A stretch of DNA of 64,000 nt from Lentilactobacillus curieae (GTDB taxonomy: Bacteria > Bacillota > Bacilli > Lactobacillales > Lactobacillaceae), in assembly GCF_000785105.2 (NCBI RefSeq), contig NZ_CP018906.1:682001-746000 (forward strand), read 5' to 3'. A program made the translations under genes and the position numbers. The notes below the pieces were generated by a model that did no database searches, had not been told where the DNA came from, and saw only the letters and a program-made list of their open reading frames with translations. Within the stretch, counting starts at the first letter, position 1. Each line of letters opens with the position of its first letter. This document shows, one piece after another, positions 8,338 through 18,636 of the stretch.

Positions 8338-9537
8338 ATGCAAAGAGAGAAAGAGAGTTCCAAATTGTTTGACCCCAAATCATTGGGGATTTTGTCATTA
8401 TCACTATTAACTATGGCAACGGGAATTGTCTCACCGGCCATCCCCGCCATTGCCAAGCAGTACCCAGCGGTATCTCAAAGCTTGGTTGATCAAGTTTCAA
8501 CCATTCCATCATTTCTGATGGCCCTATTCATCTTGATTAGTGGTTGGATCGTCCGAAAAATTGGGACAAAGAAAACAGTAATTATTGGTCTTTGGTTAAT
8601 TATTGCCTCAACAGTTCTATCGCTAATTGCCCCAAACATTTATGTCTTATTGGCTGCTAGAGCCCTTCTTGGCGCCGGGATTGGAATGTATAACTCCTTG
8701 GCAGTCAGCTTGATTACTGTTTCCTATCAAGGCGACAAGCAGTCACAGCTACTTGGCTGGCAAAACGCCTTTCAAGGAATTGGAGCGCTTGGTGGATCAT
8801 TACTTGTATCGGTCTTGTTACTGATTCATTGGCGAGCAAGCTTTATAATCTACTTCATCGCAATTTACATTTTGTTTGTTTACCAAAAGAACGTTCCTGA
8901 AATTGCCGTAACGGGAACCGCAGCTGAAGATAATGCGTCAGCTCCTCAAAAGACTAACTGGATGACAGTTATTGCTGCTGGAATAGTTACTTTCGTATTG
9001 ATGGCAGCTTACATGATTTCCGTAGTCAAAATTCCAACTTATTTGATTCAAAATAACATTGGTTCAGCTAGTACAAGTAGCTTGCTAATTGGGGCAATCT
9101 CCCTATTAATTATTTTTGCCGGAATCGTATATGGTAATTTATACAAACGTTTAGGTTATGGCGTTTTGATTATCGCTTCATTTTTAATGTTGGCAGCATA
9201 TGCCTTACTAGCTTTTAGTCACACGTTGATTACTAGCGCGCTTGCAACAATCTTAATCGGTGTAGCATTTGGATTCTTTGTTCCATTCACATTCGGTGCC
9301 GCAAGTAATGCCGCAGACATTTCACAGTCGGATAACGTTACGAAATTTATGATGATCATGAATAACTTAGCCAACTTTGCTGCTCCATTTTTAGCGGCTT
9401 CAATCAGTGGCAACAGCAGTTCTACTAACGCCGTATTTAGCGGCGGAACTATCGTTCTTACTGTAGCCTTTATCCTAATTTTATTAGTCGGCGTTAAAGA
9501 GTTGGCACACATAAGAAATCACAGTTTGAGTCGGTAA
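8338..9537 (+). CDS. MFS transporter (drug-efflux type)
   Basis: 399 aa with about twelve membrane segments. The N-terminal half has the loop motif GWIVRKIGTKKT and TM4 RALLGAGIGMYNSLAV, the pattern of DHA1-type exporters. The central loop (about residues 190-208) is hydrophilic, as usual between the two six-helix halves. It is a monocistronic unit with its own terminator. A hairpin-poor 190-bp region lies upstream. Substrate unknown. Confidence 0.85.
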   Translation: MQREKESSKLFDPKSLGILSLSLLTMATGIVSPAIPAIAKQYPAVSQSLVDQVSTIPSFLMALFILISGWIVRKIGTKKTVIIGLWLIIASTVLSLIAPNIYVLLAARALLGAGIGMYNSLAVSLITVSYQGDKQSQLLGWQNAFQGIGALGGSLLVSVLLLIHWRASFIIYFIAIYILFVYQKNVPEIAVTGTAAEDNASAPQKTNWMTVIAAGIVTFVLMAAYMISVVKIPTYLIQNNIGSASTSSLLIGAISLLIIFAGIVYGNLYKRLGYGVLIIASFLMLAAYALLAFSHTLITSALATILIGVAFGFFVPFTFGAASNAADISQSDNVTKFMMIMNNLANFAAPFLAASISGNSSSTNAVFSGGTIVLTVAFILILLVGVKELAHIRNHSLSR

Positions 9538-9598
9538 TTCTGCGCAGAAACTTGGTCTGATAACAAAATATGAAAACATACTAAACTAAATATATCTA

Positions 9599-9639
9599 GA
9601 GGCGGGAAACCCAAATATGGGCATTCCCACCTCTTTTTT
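9599..9639 (+). terminator. Rho-independent terminator
   Basis: GAGGCGGGAA pairs with TTCCCACCTC (one mismatch) around a loop that itself can pair CCC with GGG, followed by T6. Confidence 0.85.
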
Positions 9640-9697
9640 ATCTTAAGACAAAATGTGTAGTTATATCACCGTGAATGGAGTAGAATAAAGTTGTGGA

Positions 9698-9711
9698 TGA
9701 AAACGGTTCCA
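9698..9711. promoter_or_regulatory. cre site upstream of butanediol dehydrogenase
   Basis: TGAAAACGGTTCCA fits the CcpA consensus TGNAANCGNTNNCA at every fixed position. It lies 53 bp before the start codon and about 12 bp after a TAGAAT -10-like box, a position for carbon-catabolite repression. Confidence 0.75.
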
Positions 9712-9763
9712 CGAAATCTATCGCCCATTTTCAAAATTCAATTATTTAAGGAGACGATTAGTT

Positions 9764-10813
9764 ATGAAAGCAGCTGTATGGCACGGTGTTAAAGATATTC
9801 GCGTTGAAGATGTTGATTTAAAACCGCACAAGGACAATGAGGTTGTTGTTAAAGTCGCCTGGGCAGGGATTTGTGGAAGTGACCTTCATGAGTATTTGGA
9901 AGGCCCAGTGTTCATTCCGGTTGACCACACCGATGAATTAACCGGCGGTCATGCCCCATTAACAATGGGACACGAATTTTCTGGTGTAATTCAAGAAGTT
10001 GGTAAAGATGTCACTAAATTTAAAGTTGGGGATCACGTATCAATCAACCCAACCATCACCCATCATAATGTTCCTGACGACATTGATGTTTACGATGGGT
10101 ACAGTTTCATTGGTCTTAGTACTGATGGTGGGTTCACTTCACTTGTAAATGTTCCTGAAGAAAACCTATATTCATTACCTGCTGACTTCCCATTAGAACT
10201 CGCAGCAACCATCGAGCCAACTGCCGTAGCTGTGCAAGCAGTTAAAGAAGGTGGCCTAAAATTCGGTGAAACCGTAGCAATTTTTGGAGCTGGACCAATT
10301 GGCGTATTGGTTGCCGCGGCTGCTAAAGCAGCTGGTGCCACAAAGATTATTTCGGTTGATTTATCAGAAGTTCGTTTAGATAAAGCTAAAGAAATGGGTG
10401 CAACCGATGTAATTAACCCAGCTAACGACGACGCAATTAAGAAAATCCATGAACTCGTACCAAATGGTGTAGATGTATCCTTTGAAGTTGCTGGTGTTCA
10501 GCCAACATTTGAACAAGCAATTGACGCTACGAAGGCTCGAGGTAAGATGGTAATCGTGTCAATTTTTGCTCGACCAATCCAGTTCAACCCAATGCAATTA
10601 ATGAACTCCGGAGTTCAAATTACTACCACAATTGCATACTCAATGGAAACCTTCCAACAAACAGTTGACCTTGTATCAAGTGGTCAAATTAACGTCAAAC
10701 CAGTAATTACCAAACATATTGATCTTGATAATATCGTTAATGACGGATTTGAAGCATTAACTACGGATAAGTCACAGGCGAAGATTTTGATTAATTTGGA
10801 GAAGGAATCGTAA
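9764..10813 (+). CDS. bdhA: (R,R)-butanediol / threonine dehydrogenase-like zinc alcohol dehydrogenase
   Basis: 349 aa, a zinc-dependent medium-chain dehydrogenase. The catalytic zinc ligands C37 (AGICGSDLHEY), H70 and E71 (GHEFSG) and the NAD-binding GAGPIG (about 172-177) are present. The EGPVFIPVDH insertion is typical of (R,R)-2,3-butanediol dehydrogenases, which interconvert acetoin and butanediol to rebalance NADH in lactic acid bacteria. A perfect cre site lies upstream. Related sorbitol and threonine dehydrogenases cannot be fully excluded. Confidence 0.82.
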   Translation: MKAAVWHGVKDIRVEDVDLKPHKDNEVVVKVAWAGICGSDLHEYLEGPVFIPVDHTDELTGGHAPLTMGHEFSGVIQEVGKDVTKFKVGDHVSINPTITHHNVPDDIDVYDGYSFIGLSTDGGFTSLVNVPEENLYSLPADFPLELAATIEPTAVAVQAVKEGGLKFGETVAIFGAGPIGVLVAAAAKAAGATKIISVDLSEVRLDKAKEMGATDVINPANDDAIKKIHELVPNGVDVSFEVAGVQPTFEQAIDATKARGKMVIVSIFARPIQFNPMQLMNSGVQITTTIAYSMETFQQTVDLVSSGQINVKPVITKHIDLDNIVNDGFEALTTDKSQAKILINLEKES

Positions 10814-10827
10814 AACGTACTAAAGAA

Positions 10828-10854
10828 GACCAGGCAATAACTGCCTGGTCTTTT
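10828..10854. terminator. Terminator after bdhA
   Basis: GACCAGGCA pairs with TGCCTGGTC around a 5-nt loop, with T4 on the plus strand and an A-rich run on the other side, so it may also serve the converging DUF389 gene. Confidence 0.85.
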
Positions 10855-11850
10855 CTATGCCGATTTAAACGTCACCGCCACCTTCACACCCTCATGCTCC
10901 GCCTGGTCACTAACATATTTTTTGATTTGTTCTTTTACCTTACTATCATTATGATTTAAATAAATTATCAAAACACTTTGTTTATTGTCTCCCTGCTCGT
11001 CTAGATTACCAACAGCGACCCTATCAACATCTGAGCTAAATTTATTTTCAACTTGATTCTGTAATTGATTCAATTCTTCTGAATCTTGATTATTACCCTG
11101 ATCTGAAACTGAGTCGCTACTTGATTCCTTCATATACGACTTAAACTCCTTGGCCGTAATGTAGTTCCCCCTAGGAACCGCAATGACAATCGCAATTACC
11201 GTTCCCCAAATCTTATGCTTTAAAGAAAGTTTCACGTGTTCCCCATTTTTTATTCTAAAATAGGCGGTCCCGACTACAGTCGCCAGCATAATGAAGAAAA
11301 TATTAATTAAGAACAGGTAGCCTGCACCCAATATATAATGTAAATTCATCTGGGTGATACCAAATCCAACTGTACATACTGGTGGCAACAACGCTGTGGC
11401 GATTGCCACTCCGGGGATAACATTACCGCCATCCTGTTTAGATGCAGCGATAATTCCTGCTAAGCCACCGAAGAAAGCGATGATAACGTCCCAAAGCGTT
11501 GGGGCAGTCCTGGCAAGAATCTGATCATTGAGTTCTTTTAGTGGCGATGCGAAAAAATATAAAGTAGAAGCAACTAAAACAAACAGCACTTCCGTCAAAA
11601 ACAACTTAAAGGCGGTTCCCAATAACTTTGAATCACCGCTTCCAAATGCGTACCCCATCCCAACGATTGGTCCCATCATCGGTGAAATCAGCATTGCTCC
11701 AATCACAACTGGCGATGAATCCATGTTCATCCCCACGCAGGCAACAACCACTGCACACACCAAAATGGCCAGATTAGGAGCCCGAAGGTTCAAATCCGAC
11801 CTAACATTAGTATTTAAATTTTTGATTTCGGAAACTCGTTCAGTATCCAT
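10855..11850 (-). CDS. DUF389 (TIGR00341-type) membrane protein
   Basis: About 331 aa. The domain is recognised by MLISPMMGPIVGMGYAFGSGD, the glycine-rich FFGGLAGIIAASK and GVAIATALLPPVCTVGFG, all typical of DUF389. Six or so membrane segments are followed by a soluble Ser/Asp/Gln-rich tail of about 110 residues. The start is uncertain. A TTG at 11880 has no ribosome site; the ATG at 11850 has GGGG nine bases upstream and is preferred; 11859 is another option. The function of the family is not established. Confidence 0.8.
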   Translation of the reverse strand: MDTERVSEIKNLNTNVRSDLNLRAPNLAILVCAVVVACVGMNMDSSPVVIGAMLISPMMGPIVGMGYAFGSGDSKLLGTAFKLFLTEVLFVLVASTLYFFASPLKELNDQILARTAPTLWDVIIAFFGGLAGIIAASKQDGGNVIPGVAIATALLPPVCTVGFGITQMNLHYILGAGYLFLINIFFIMLATVVGTAYFRIKNGEHVKLSLKHKIWGTVIAIVIAVPRGNYITAKEFKSYMKESSSDSVSDQGNNQDSEELNQLQNQVENKFSSDVDRVAVGNLDEQGDNKQSVLIIYLNHNDSKVKEQIKKYVSDQAEHEGVKVAVTFKSA

Positions 11851-11921
11851 TAGGCTCATCCCCAAATAAGTATCTACCAAAAGTTTATCATTGTCTGGGG
11901 AATTCCTGCCAATATAGCGAC

Positions 11922-12704
11922 CTAACCAACAAATCCATACGCATCTAGGAACAGCCAGATTGAAAGTCCGATTGCTCCAATGACAACAATCCCTTTCATC
12001 AACCGTTCTGGAATTAATCTAACAATCCTAGGGCCAATAAATCCACCAACAAAAAATCCAATTGCCAATGGAATAACCAAAATCCAATAAATATGTGATT
12101 TAAACGCATAAATAATAGCTGCTAATAGATTTGATGCTCCTAAAGACACATTTTTCAGTGCATTATAAGTCGTGAATTTATACTTGCCACTTCTTGAAAG
12201 CAAAGCCAGCAACATGACTCCCCCGGCAGCTCCAAAATAGCCAGTATATGCCCCAACAACAATGATCAGAAGATCAAAACCGAAAGAACGCCACTTACTT
12301 CCCTGACGTGCTTCAAGTGACGCCGCCGATGGTGGAAAGGCAAGGATTAGACCTGCAGCCAAGACAAAAAATGGCACAACTTTTTCAAAGGTGTCTGCCG
12401 GCTGTTCAAGTAGTAAAATCGCCCCTAAAATACTCCCTAACAGCGTTAATGGCATAACCTTCATCAAATCACCATAATGGTGTTTAAGCTCCTTCTGCGA
12501 TGAAACAGTGGCTCCTGCTCCCGCCAATACTAGGGCAGTAGTATTGGTAACATTTGCAAAAACTGGAGGTACTCCCACAGCAAGTAAGGCCGGATAAGAA
12601 ACTAACGATGCCATCCCAGTAGTTGAACTCATAATCCCAGCAAGAATTCCAGCTGGAAATAATACAATAATTGCTTGAAACATATCGATATGGATAATCA
12701 CCAC
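11922..12704 (-). CDS. TauE/SafE-family (TSUP) permease
   Basis: About 260 aa with eight hydrophobic segments in two halves. The N-terminal GILAGIMSSTTGMASLVSYP and mid-protein GAYTGYFGAAGGVMLLALL stretches are the paired TSUP signatures. The family exports or imports sulfite, sulfonates or other small organosulfur or organic anions. The start is a GTG at 12704 without a clear ribosome site; an ATG at 12683 is possible. There is no neighbouring gene that points to a substrate. Confidence 0.82.
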   Translation of the reverse strand: MVIIHIDMFQAIIVLFPAGILAGIMSSTTGMASLVSYPALLAVGVPPVFANVTNTTALVLAGAGATVSSQKELKHHYGDLMKVMPLTLLGSILGAILLLEQPADTFEKVVPFFVLAAGLILAFPPSAASLEARQGSKWRSFGFDLLIIVVGAYTGYFGAAGGVMLLALLSRSGKYKFTTYNALKNVSLGASNLLAAIIYAFKSHIYWILVIPLAIGFFVGGFIGPRIVRLIPERLMKGIVVIGAIGLSIWLFLDAYGFVG

Positions 12705-12775
12705 TTCATTTCATTTAAATTACCATACTATTGAACCACAATAACCGTCTGAATGGAACTGATGTTACTACGTCA

Positions 12776-12805
12776 AAAGGAGAATTCGTTTCCGAATTCT
12801 CCTTT
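12776..12805. terminator. Terminator at the end of the purine operon
   Basis: AAAGGAGAATTCG pairs with CGAATTCTCCTTT around a 4-nt loop, just beyond the stop of purD. The T-run is short (four). Confidence 0.75.
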
Positions 12806-12818
12806 GTCTTAATAATTA

Positions 12819-14048
12819 TTAAATGTCCCTATATCCAATATCTTCCCGGTAGTAAAACTTAGATAGATCAATTTCTGCTAGTTCAGCATAAACTTTTTGT
12901 TGAGCATTTTTTAAGCTGTCGGCATGATCAACAATGGTAAAAATTCGACCGCCATGACTTACCAGTTGGTTTGCATTTTTTTGGACGCCCGCAAACACAA
13001 CGTTCTTTGGAAGATCAGGCATCGGAATCGATTGCTCTGGTTTTTCTGGATAACCTGGTGCTGAAACTACCACCCCAAGATAAAATCCATCGTGCTGAAA
13101 CTCAGTCTTAACGGGATTCCCAGCAATTAAATCCATGGTTAACTGATAAAAATCACTTTTTAGTTGAGGTAATAAAACTTGGGTTTCGGGATCACCAAAT
13201 CTAAGGTTGTATTCAATAACTTTGGGAACACCATGATCCAAAATACAACCAATATATATCACCCCATTAAAATCAAGGTGTTGAGCCTTTATTCCCTTGA
13301 TAGTGGGATCAACAATCGTTCTCTCAGTGATTCTTATTAATGAATCATCAATGTGTGGAACCGGAGAGTATGCCCCCATCCCTCCAGTATTGGGACCCTT
13401 ATCGCCAGCAAAAATTTTCTTGTGATCTTGGGAGACCGGAAAAATCACCCGATCATTCTTCCCTAACAACACCATCATTGAAAACTCTTCGCCATCAATA
13501 AACTCTTCAAGTAATACCCGGCCATCCTTAGAAATTGCGTCATTGATAGCAGCTTCCAAATCGGTTTGGTTATTGACGATGGCAACGCCTTTTCCAGCAG
13601 CCAAGCCAATCTGCTTAACTACTACCGGAAACCCTAGTTTAGTCGCAAATTTAAGGGCAGTTGCCGAATCGGTAAATGAACCAAATTGGGCCGTAGGAAT
13701 ACCATTCAGTAGCATAAAATGTTTAGCGAAATCCTTATCACTTTCTAGTCTAGCGGCATCCTTGTTAGGACCAAACACTGTTAATCCAGCTGCTTCAAAG
13801 GCGTCAACAACCCCTTTTGCCAGGGGAACTTCAGGGCCAACGAATGTTAAGTTAATTAGCTTATCCTTTGCAAATTCAACCAAACCATCAAAATCTAGTT
13901 CTGCAATATCAATAGTTTGAATATTATCACGAACCATTCCTGGATTTCCCGGAGCGCAGAACACGTCAGTAACTTGCGGACTCTTTAAGAATGTCTGTGC
14001 TAAAGCGTGTTCCCTAGCTCCTGAGCCAATTACTAATACCTTCGCCAT
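12819..14048 (-). CDS. purD: Phosphoribosylamine-glycine ligase (GAR synthetase)
   Basis: 409 aa, an ATP-grasp enzyme that joins glycine to phosphoribosylamine, step 2 of purine synthesis. It opens with the family's VIGSGAREHALA. The ATP-grasp core includes VVKQIGLAAGKGV, HKKIFAGDKGPNTGGMGAYSP and EYNLRFGDPETQ. Last gene of the pur operon, 11 bp after purH, followed by a terminator. Confidence 0.96.
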   Translation of the reverse strand: MAKVLVIGSGAREHALAQTFLKSPQVTDVFCAPGNPGMVRDNIQTIDIAELDFDGLVEFAKDKLINLTFVGPEVPLAKGVVDAFEAAGLTVFGPNKDAARLESDKDFAKHFMLLNGIPTAQFGSFTDSATALKFATKLGFPVVVKQIGLAAGKGVAIVNNQTDLEAAINDAISKDGRVLLEEFIDGEEFSMMVLLGKNDRVIFPVSQDHKKIFAGDKGPNTGGMGAYSPVPHIDDSLIRITERTIVDPTIKGIKAQHLDFNGVIYIGCILDHGVPKVIEYNLRFGDPETQVLLPQLKSDFYQLTMDLIAGNPVKTEFQHDGFYLGVVVSAPGYPEKPEQSIPMPDLPKNVVFAGVQKNANQLVSHGGRIFTIVDHADSLKNAQQKVYAELAEIDLSKFYYREDIGYRDI

Positions 14049-14059
14049 CGTTGTTCCTC

Positions 14060-15589
14060 CTAGTGTCTAAAGTGGCGTCTTCCGGTTACCACCATTGCGA
14101 TTCCGTATTTATTTGCCATATCAATTGAGTCTTGGTCTTTAATACTTCCACCCGGTTGAACAACCGCCTTGATACCATGTTGAGCAGCATATTCAACACA
14201 GTCATTCATTGGAAAGAATGCATCTGAAGCTAAAATAGCATTTTCGTAGCCATCTTTTGGCATTGCCTTTTCAATTGCAATTTTGGTTGAATCAATTCGG
14301 TTTGGCTGACCCATACCAACACCAAGAGTTTTAGTATCAGTTGTAACTACCACTGCATTACTCTTAACGTGTTTAACAACATGTTGGCCAAATTGAAGGG
14401 CTTTAAGTTGCTTGGCAGTTGGCTTAGCATCAGTAACCACTTTAAATTCTTCAATTTGATCCACGGTGTGATCAACTTCTTGCATCAGCATCCCTCCACT
14501 AACAGTGACTAATTCAAACTTGTCTGCCTTGTCCCGGTTAGTTAGGTCAACTTGAAGCAAGCGGATATTCTTCTTCTTAGCAAGCATATCGTAAGCTTCA
14601 TCGGTAAATGAAGGAGCAATGACAATTTCCAAGAATAGTTCGTGCATCTTAGTTGCCGTTTCTAAATCAACTTCTCGGTTAACCGCAATAATCCCACCAA
14701 AAATTGAAATTGGATCAGATGCGTATGCCTCGTCCCAAGCCTCACTTAATGAGCGAGCAACCCCAACACCACAAGGATTCATATGCTTCATTGCGATAAC
14801 GGTTGGATCATCAAATTCACTAACCATGTTAAGGGCGGCATTAGCATCCTTAATGTTGTTGTATGATAACTCCTTACCATGAAGCTGGTTAGCAATAATT
14901 GAAAGTTTAGATGGCAAAGCGTTCTTGTAAAATGCTGCCTTTTGGTGACTATTTTCACCGTAACGCAAACCTTGTTGCTTTTCAAAAGTCACGGTCAGCT
15001 TTTCAGGGAATTCTTCTTCAGTGAGGTAATTAGCAATTAGTGAATCATAGGCAGCGGTATGTCTAAAGACCTTAGCTGCCAAATGTTTTCTAAAGTCGTA
15101 GTCATCATCATTATTCTTAATGGCATCAGCAACTGAACTGTAATCTTTAGGATCAACAACCGTTAACACACCAGTAAAGTTCTTTGCGGCTGCCCGTAGC
15201 ATTGATGGGCCACCAATATCAATTTGTTCGATTGCTTGTCCTTCAGTCGTATCTGTGCGTTCAATGGTTTCTTTGAATGGGTATAAGTTGACAACTACTA
15301 AGTCGATTGGAGTAATTCCTGCTTGTTTTAACGCATCCATATGATTAGGATCATCACGCCGAGCCAAGATTCCTGCGTGAATCTTAGGATGAAGTGTCTT
15401 AACTCGACCATCTAACATTTCTGGAAATCCTGTAACTTCGTCAACACCAGTAACACTTAAGCCGGCATCTTCTAGTGCCCTTTTTGTACCACCGGTGGAA
15501 ACTAGTTCGAAATCCAGGTTTGCGAGTTGGTTTGCGAATTCAACTAAACCAGTTTTATCTGAAACACTTAACAAAGCTCTTCTTGTCAT
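14060..15589 (-). CDS. purH: Bifunctional AICAR transformylase / IMP cyclohydrolase
   Basis: 509 aa. The N-terminal IMP cyclohydrolase part (about 1-190) includes [15 protein letters not shown] and [17 protein letters not shown]. The C-terminal AICAR transformylase part includes [13 protein letters not shown] and ends in [10 protein letters not shown]. It carries out the last two steps to IMP. Its ATG overlaps the stop of purN by one base (TAATG), so translation is probably coupled. Confidence 0.96.
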   Translation of the reverse strand: MTRRALLSVSDKTGLVEFANQLANLDFELVSTGGTKRALEDAGLSVTGVDEVTGFPEMLDGRVKTLHPKIHAGILARRDDPNHMDALKQAGITPIDLVVVNLYPFKETIERTDTTEGQAIEQIDIGGPSMLRAAAKNFTGVLTVVDPKDYSSVADAIKNNDDDYDFRKHLAAKVFRHTAAYDSLIANYLTEEEFPEKLTVTFEKQQGLRYGENSHQKAAFYKNALPSKLSIIANQLHGKELSYNNIKDANAALNMVSEFDDPTVIAMKHMNPCGVGVARSLSEAWDEAYASDPISIFGGIIAVNREVDLETATKMHELFLEIVIAPSFTDEAYDMLAKKKNIRLLQVDLTNRDKADKFELVTVSGGMLMQEVDHTVDQIEEFKVVTDAKPTAKQLKALQFGQHVVKHVKSNAVVVTTDTKTLGVGMGQPNRIDSTKIAIEKAMPKDGYENAILASDAFFPMNDCVEYAAQHGIKAVVQPGGSIKDQDSIDMANKYGIAMVVTGRRHFRH

Positions 15590-16173
15590 TATATTTCTCC
15601 CTTTTCAAATAAATCTTTTACGACTTGTGGATACAATTTATGTTCAGTTGCGTGGATTCGAGTTTCTAATTCCGACAAAGAATCCGACTGATAAACCGGA
15701 ACCTCTGCTTGGGCAATGATCTGCCCTGAGTCAATTCCTGAATCAACCCAGTGGACTGTTACCCCAGTCTTAGAAACACCGGCTTCATATGCGTCTTCGA
15801 TTCCATGGCGTCCTGGAAAGCTTGGTAACAACGCTGGATGGATATTGATGATTTTTCCTTCAAACTTATCTAACAGTGTTGGTCCAATAATCCGCATATA
15901 GCCTGCTAAAATAATGAAGTCAATTTTTTCGTTTTCAAGTTGCTTTAGAATTTCTTCTTCTGCTGCAGCTTTGTTTTCGTAATTTTTAAAATTTATGATA
16001 AACGTTGGTACATTCGCTTTCTTAGCCCTGTTCAACACATTGACTTTTTGATGATCACAAACCAGCAACTTTACGTTGAAAGGTAATTTTTCAGATTCAA
16101 AATAATCAACTAATGATGTGAAGTTCGTTCCTTCACCTGATGCAAAAATGGCAATGTTTTTTTGCTGACTCAT
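15589..16173 (-). CDS. purN: Phosphoribosylglycinamide formyltransferase
   Basis: 194 aa, the folate-dependent GAR transformylase. Catalytic residues lie in the family stretches [14 protein letters not shown] and [17 protein letters not shown] (Asn/His), with the Asp in [13 protein letters not shown]. It is located between purM and purH in the usual operon order. The start has GAGGTG upstream. Confidence 0.95.
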   Translation of the reverse strand: MSQQKNIAIFASGEGTNFTSLVDYFESEKLPFNVKLLVCDHQKVNVLNRAKKANVPTFIINFKNYENKAAAEEEILKQLENEKIDFIILAGYMRIIGPTLLDKFEGKIINIHPALLPSFPGRHGIEDAYEAGVSKTGVTVHWVDSGIDSGQIIAQAEVPVYQSDSLSELETRIHATEHKLYPQVVKDLFEKGEI

Positions 16174-16175
16174 CT

Positions 16176-17192
16176 TTATTTTTGCACCTCGCTTAATTCC
16201 ACTTTATCTTCTCCCTTAACAATGTGACCAATTTTAAATGCCGGTTGGTTGGCTGATTCTAATTCTTGGAGAACTTCGCCCTCATCTTTTTCATGAACAA
16301 CTAGAATAAACCCAATTCCTAAATTAAATGTTTGATCCATATCTGCCTGTGAAAGATTGCCCTGAGACTGAATAAACCGCATGATTGCTGGAACTTGCCA
16401 ACTGCTGCGCTCTAGCTTAGCCGTTAATCCGGCCGGAATAACTCGGCCAAGGTTATCAGCAATTCCACCGCCAGTGATGTGCGCCGCTCCTGCGATTAAT
16501 TTACGTTCAAAAAGCGGCATCAACTGTTTGACGTAAATTTGGGTTGGCTTTAATAATTCCTCACCTAGATCAGTTTCTAAACCTTCAGGGACGTCATTGA
16601 TTGATAAATGCTGTTGTTTAAACAACACATCCCTCACTAGACTAAACCCATTTGAGTGCAAACCTGACGAAGGCAAACCAATAACGGCATCGCCAGGTTC
16701 AATTTGACTCCCGTCAACTAACTTTGATTTGTCAGCAATTCCTACAGAAAATCCTGCAAGATCATAATGGCCATTTGAGTACATATCTGGCATCTCAGCG
16801 GTCTCACCACCGATTAGACTGCAGCCAGCCAGTTCACATCCCTGTTCAACCCCAGCAACAATTTTGGCAGCTTTTTCGGGAACTAACTGACCAATTCCTA
16901 AGTAATCCAGGAAAAACAACGGCTTAGCCCCCTGTGCCAACACGTCGTTGACACACATTGCAACTAAATCAATCCCAATCGTGTCGTGTTTATCAGCTTC
17001 AAGTGCAACCAATAACTTTGTTCCAACACCGTCAGTTCCAGAAACTAATACAGGATCTGAAACCCCAGCTAAATTCAATGGAAACATGCCACCAAAGCCA
17101 CCAAGATCAGCATTATTACTAATTCTTTTAACGGTATCTACAAACTTTTTGCCAGCCTCAACGTCAACTCCAGCTCGTTTATATGCGTCCAC
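16176..17192 (-). CDS. purM: Phosphoribosylformylglycinamidine cyclo-ligase (AIR synthetase)
   Basis: 338 aa. It closes the imidazole ring to form AIR. The N-terminal DAYKRAGVDVEAG, the DGVGTKLLVALE stretch and IGGETAEMPDMY identify the family. The start is GTG with GAGGTAG upstream, four bases after the stop of purF. Confidence 0.95.
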   Translation of the reverse strand: MDAYKRAGVDVEAGKKFVDTVKRISNNADLGGFGGMFPLNLAGVSDPVLVSGTDGVGTKLLVALEADKHDTIGIDLVAMCVNDVLAQGAKPLFFLDYLGIGQLVPEKAAKIVAGVEQGCELAGCSLIGGETAEMPDMYSNGHYDLAGFSVGIADKSKLVDGSQIEPGDAVIGLPSSGLHSNGFSLVRDVLFKQQHLSINDVPEGLETDLGEELLKPTQIYVKQLMPLFERKLIAGAAHITGGGIADNLGRVIPAGLTAKLERSSWQVPAIMRFIQSQGNLSQADMDQTFNLGIGFILVVHEKDEGEVLQELESANQPAFKIGHIVKGEDKVELSEVQK

Positions 17193-17196
17193 GTTT

Positions 17197-18636
17197 CTAC
17201 CTCATTTCTTGAAGTGATCGTAATTCGTAGTTGTACTCAGTTTGATAATCATAAAGTGGCGTTGGGTACTTACCGTCAAAGTAAGCAACACATAGACCTT
17301 GGTTTGGTGCATCGCTTTTTAAATTAATCGCCTTAATCAGGTTATCTGTGCTTAAAAATGCAAGTGAGTCAGCACCAAAGTACTCACGCATTTCTTCAAC
17401 AGTTTTATTCGCAGCAATCAATTCCTTAACACTTTGAATATCGATTCCGTAAAAGCATGGGTATCTTAATGCTGGTGATGCGATCCGAAGGTGAACTTCT
17501 GCTGCACCAGCATCTTTAAGGAGCTTAACAATTCGTTTGCTTGTAGTTCCACGAACGATTGAATCATCCACCAAAACGATTTTTTTACCGGCAACCACAC
17601 CCTTTACGGCCGAAAGCTTCATGTTAACTCCTTGTTCCCGTAGTTCTTGAGTTGGTTGGATAAACGTTCTGGATGAATATTGGTTTTTGATCAAGCCCAT
17701 TTCATAAGGTAAACCAGAAGCCTCGGAGTAACCGGTGGCCGCTGACAAAGAGGAATTGGGAACCCCAATTACCATATCTGCATCAGCAGGGTGTTCTTTA
17801 GCTAACATTTCTCCCATTCTTTTTCGTGCTGAATGGACGTTTACTCCGTATATATCTGAGTCAGGTCTAGCAAAGTAAATAAATTCCATGGAGCAAATCG
17901 CTAGTTGAGTATCTTCAGTATATTTATCAATTTTCAAACCATTGTCATCGATGATCAGTAGCTGCCCAGGTTTAACATCAAACTTAAACTCCGCACCAAC
18001 CGCATCCAGTGCACAAGTTTCGCTCGTCACAACGTAACCGCCATCCGGTAATTGACCAACAACTAAAGGTCGAAAACCATTAGGATCAAGAGCTGCATAC
18101 AACTTGTCGTTAGTCATAATTAGGTAAGCAAAGCCCCCCTTAATCGTGTCCAGTGCTTCCTTAACCTGATCATCTAGATTAGTTTGCCGACTTAAGCGGA
18201 TAAGGTGCATTAGGTTCTCGGTATCGGAACTTGAGTGATAGATTGCTCCACGACTTTCAAGTTGTTTTCTAATCGAAATCGCATTCGTTAGGTTTCCGTT
18301 GTGAGCTAAAGCAAATTGAGAGTCACTGAAGTTAAATGGTAGTGGTTGAATATTTTCTAACAGATTACTTCCAGCAGTTGAGTAGCGCACATGGCCAATT
18401 GCTGAAGATCCGGTTAATTCACCCACGGCTTCTTGATTAGGAAAAACGTCAGTTAACAATCCCATTCCCCGTTTAGTAGTAAGCACCCCATCATTATTAA
18501 CCGTAATTCCTGCACCTTCTTGGCCACGATGTTGAAGGGCAAACAGACCAACATATGTCAATCTGGCAGCATTTGGGGTTCCCCAAACTCCAAAGACGCC
18601 GCACTCTTCATTTAAACTTTTTACTTCATTTGGCAT
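17197..18636 (-). CDS. purF: Amidophosphoribosyltransferase
   Basis: 479 aa, the first committed enzyme of purine synthesis (glutamine plus PRPP to phosphoribosylamine). Cys12 after an 11-residue propeptide (CGVFGVWG) would be the N-terminal glutaminase nucleophile after processing. The PRPP motif is [15 protein letters not shown]. Cysteines near the end of the second domain may hold a cluster, as in Bacillus-type enzymes; I did not verify the set. The start lies 16 bp inside purL. Confidence 0.95.
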   Translation of the reverse strand: MPNEVKSLNEECGVFGVWGTPNAARLTYVGLFALQHRGQEGAGITVNNDGVLTTKRGMGLLTDVFPNQEAVGELTGSSAIGHVRYSTAGSNLLENIQPLPFNFSDSQFALAHNGNLTNAISIRKQLESRGAIYHSSSDTENLMHLIRLSRQTNLDDQVKEALDTIKGGFAYLIMTNDKLYAALDPNGFRPLVVGQLPDGGYVVTSETCALDAVGAEFKFDVKPGQLLIIDDNGLKIDKYTEDTQLAICSMEFIYFARPDSDIYGVNVHSARKRMGEMLAKEHPADADMVIGVPNSSLSAATGYSEASGLPYEMGLIKNQYSSRTFIQPTQELREQGVNMKLSAVKGVVAGKKIVLVDDSIVRGTTSKRIVKLLKDAGAAEVHLRIASPALRYPCFYGIDIQSVKELIAANKTVEEMREYFGADSLAFLSTDNLIKAINLKSDAPNQGLCVAYFDGKYPTPLYDYQTEYNYELRSLQEMR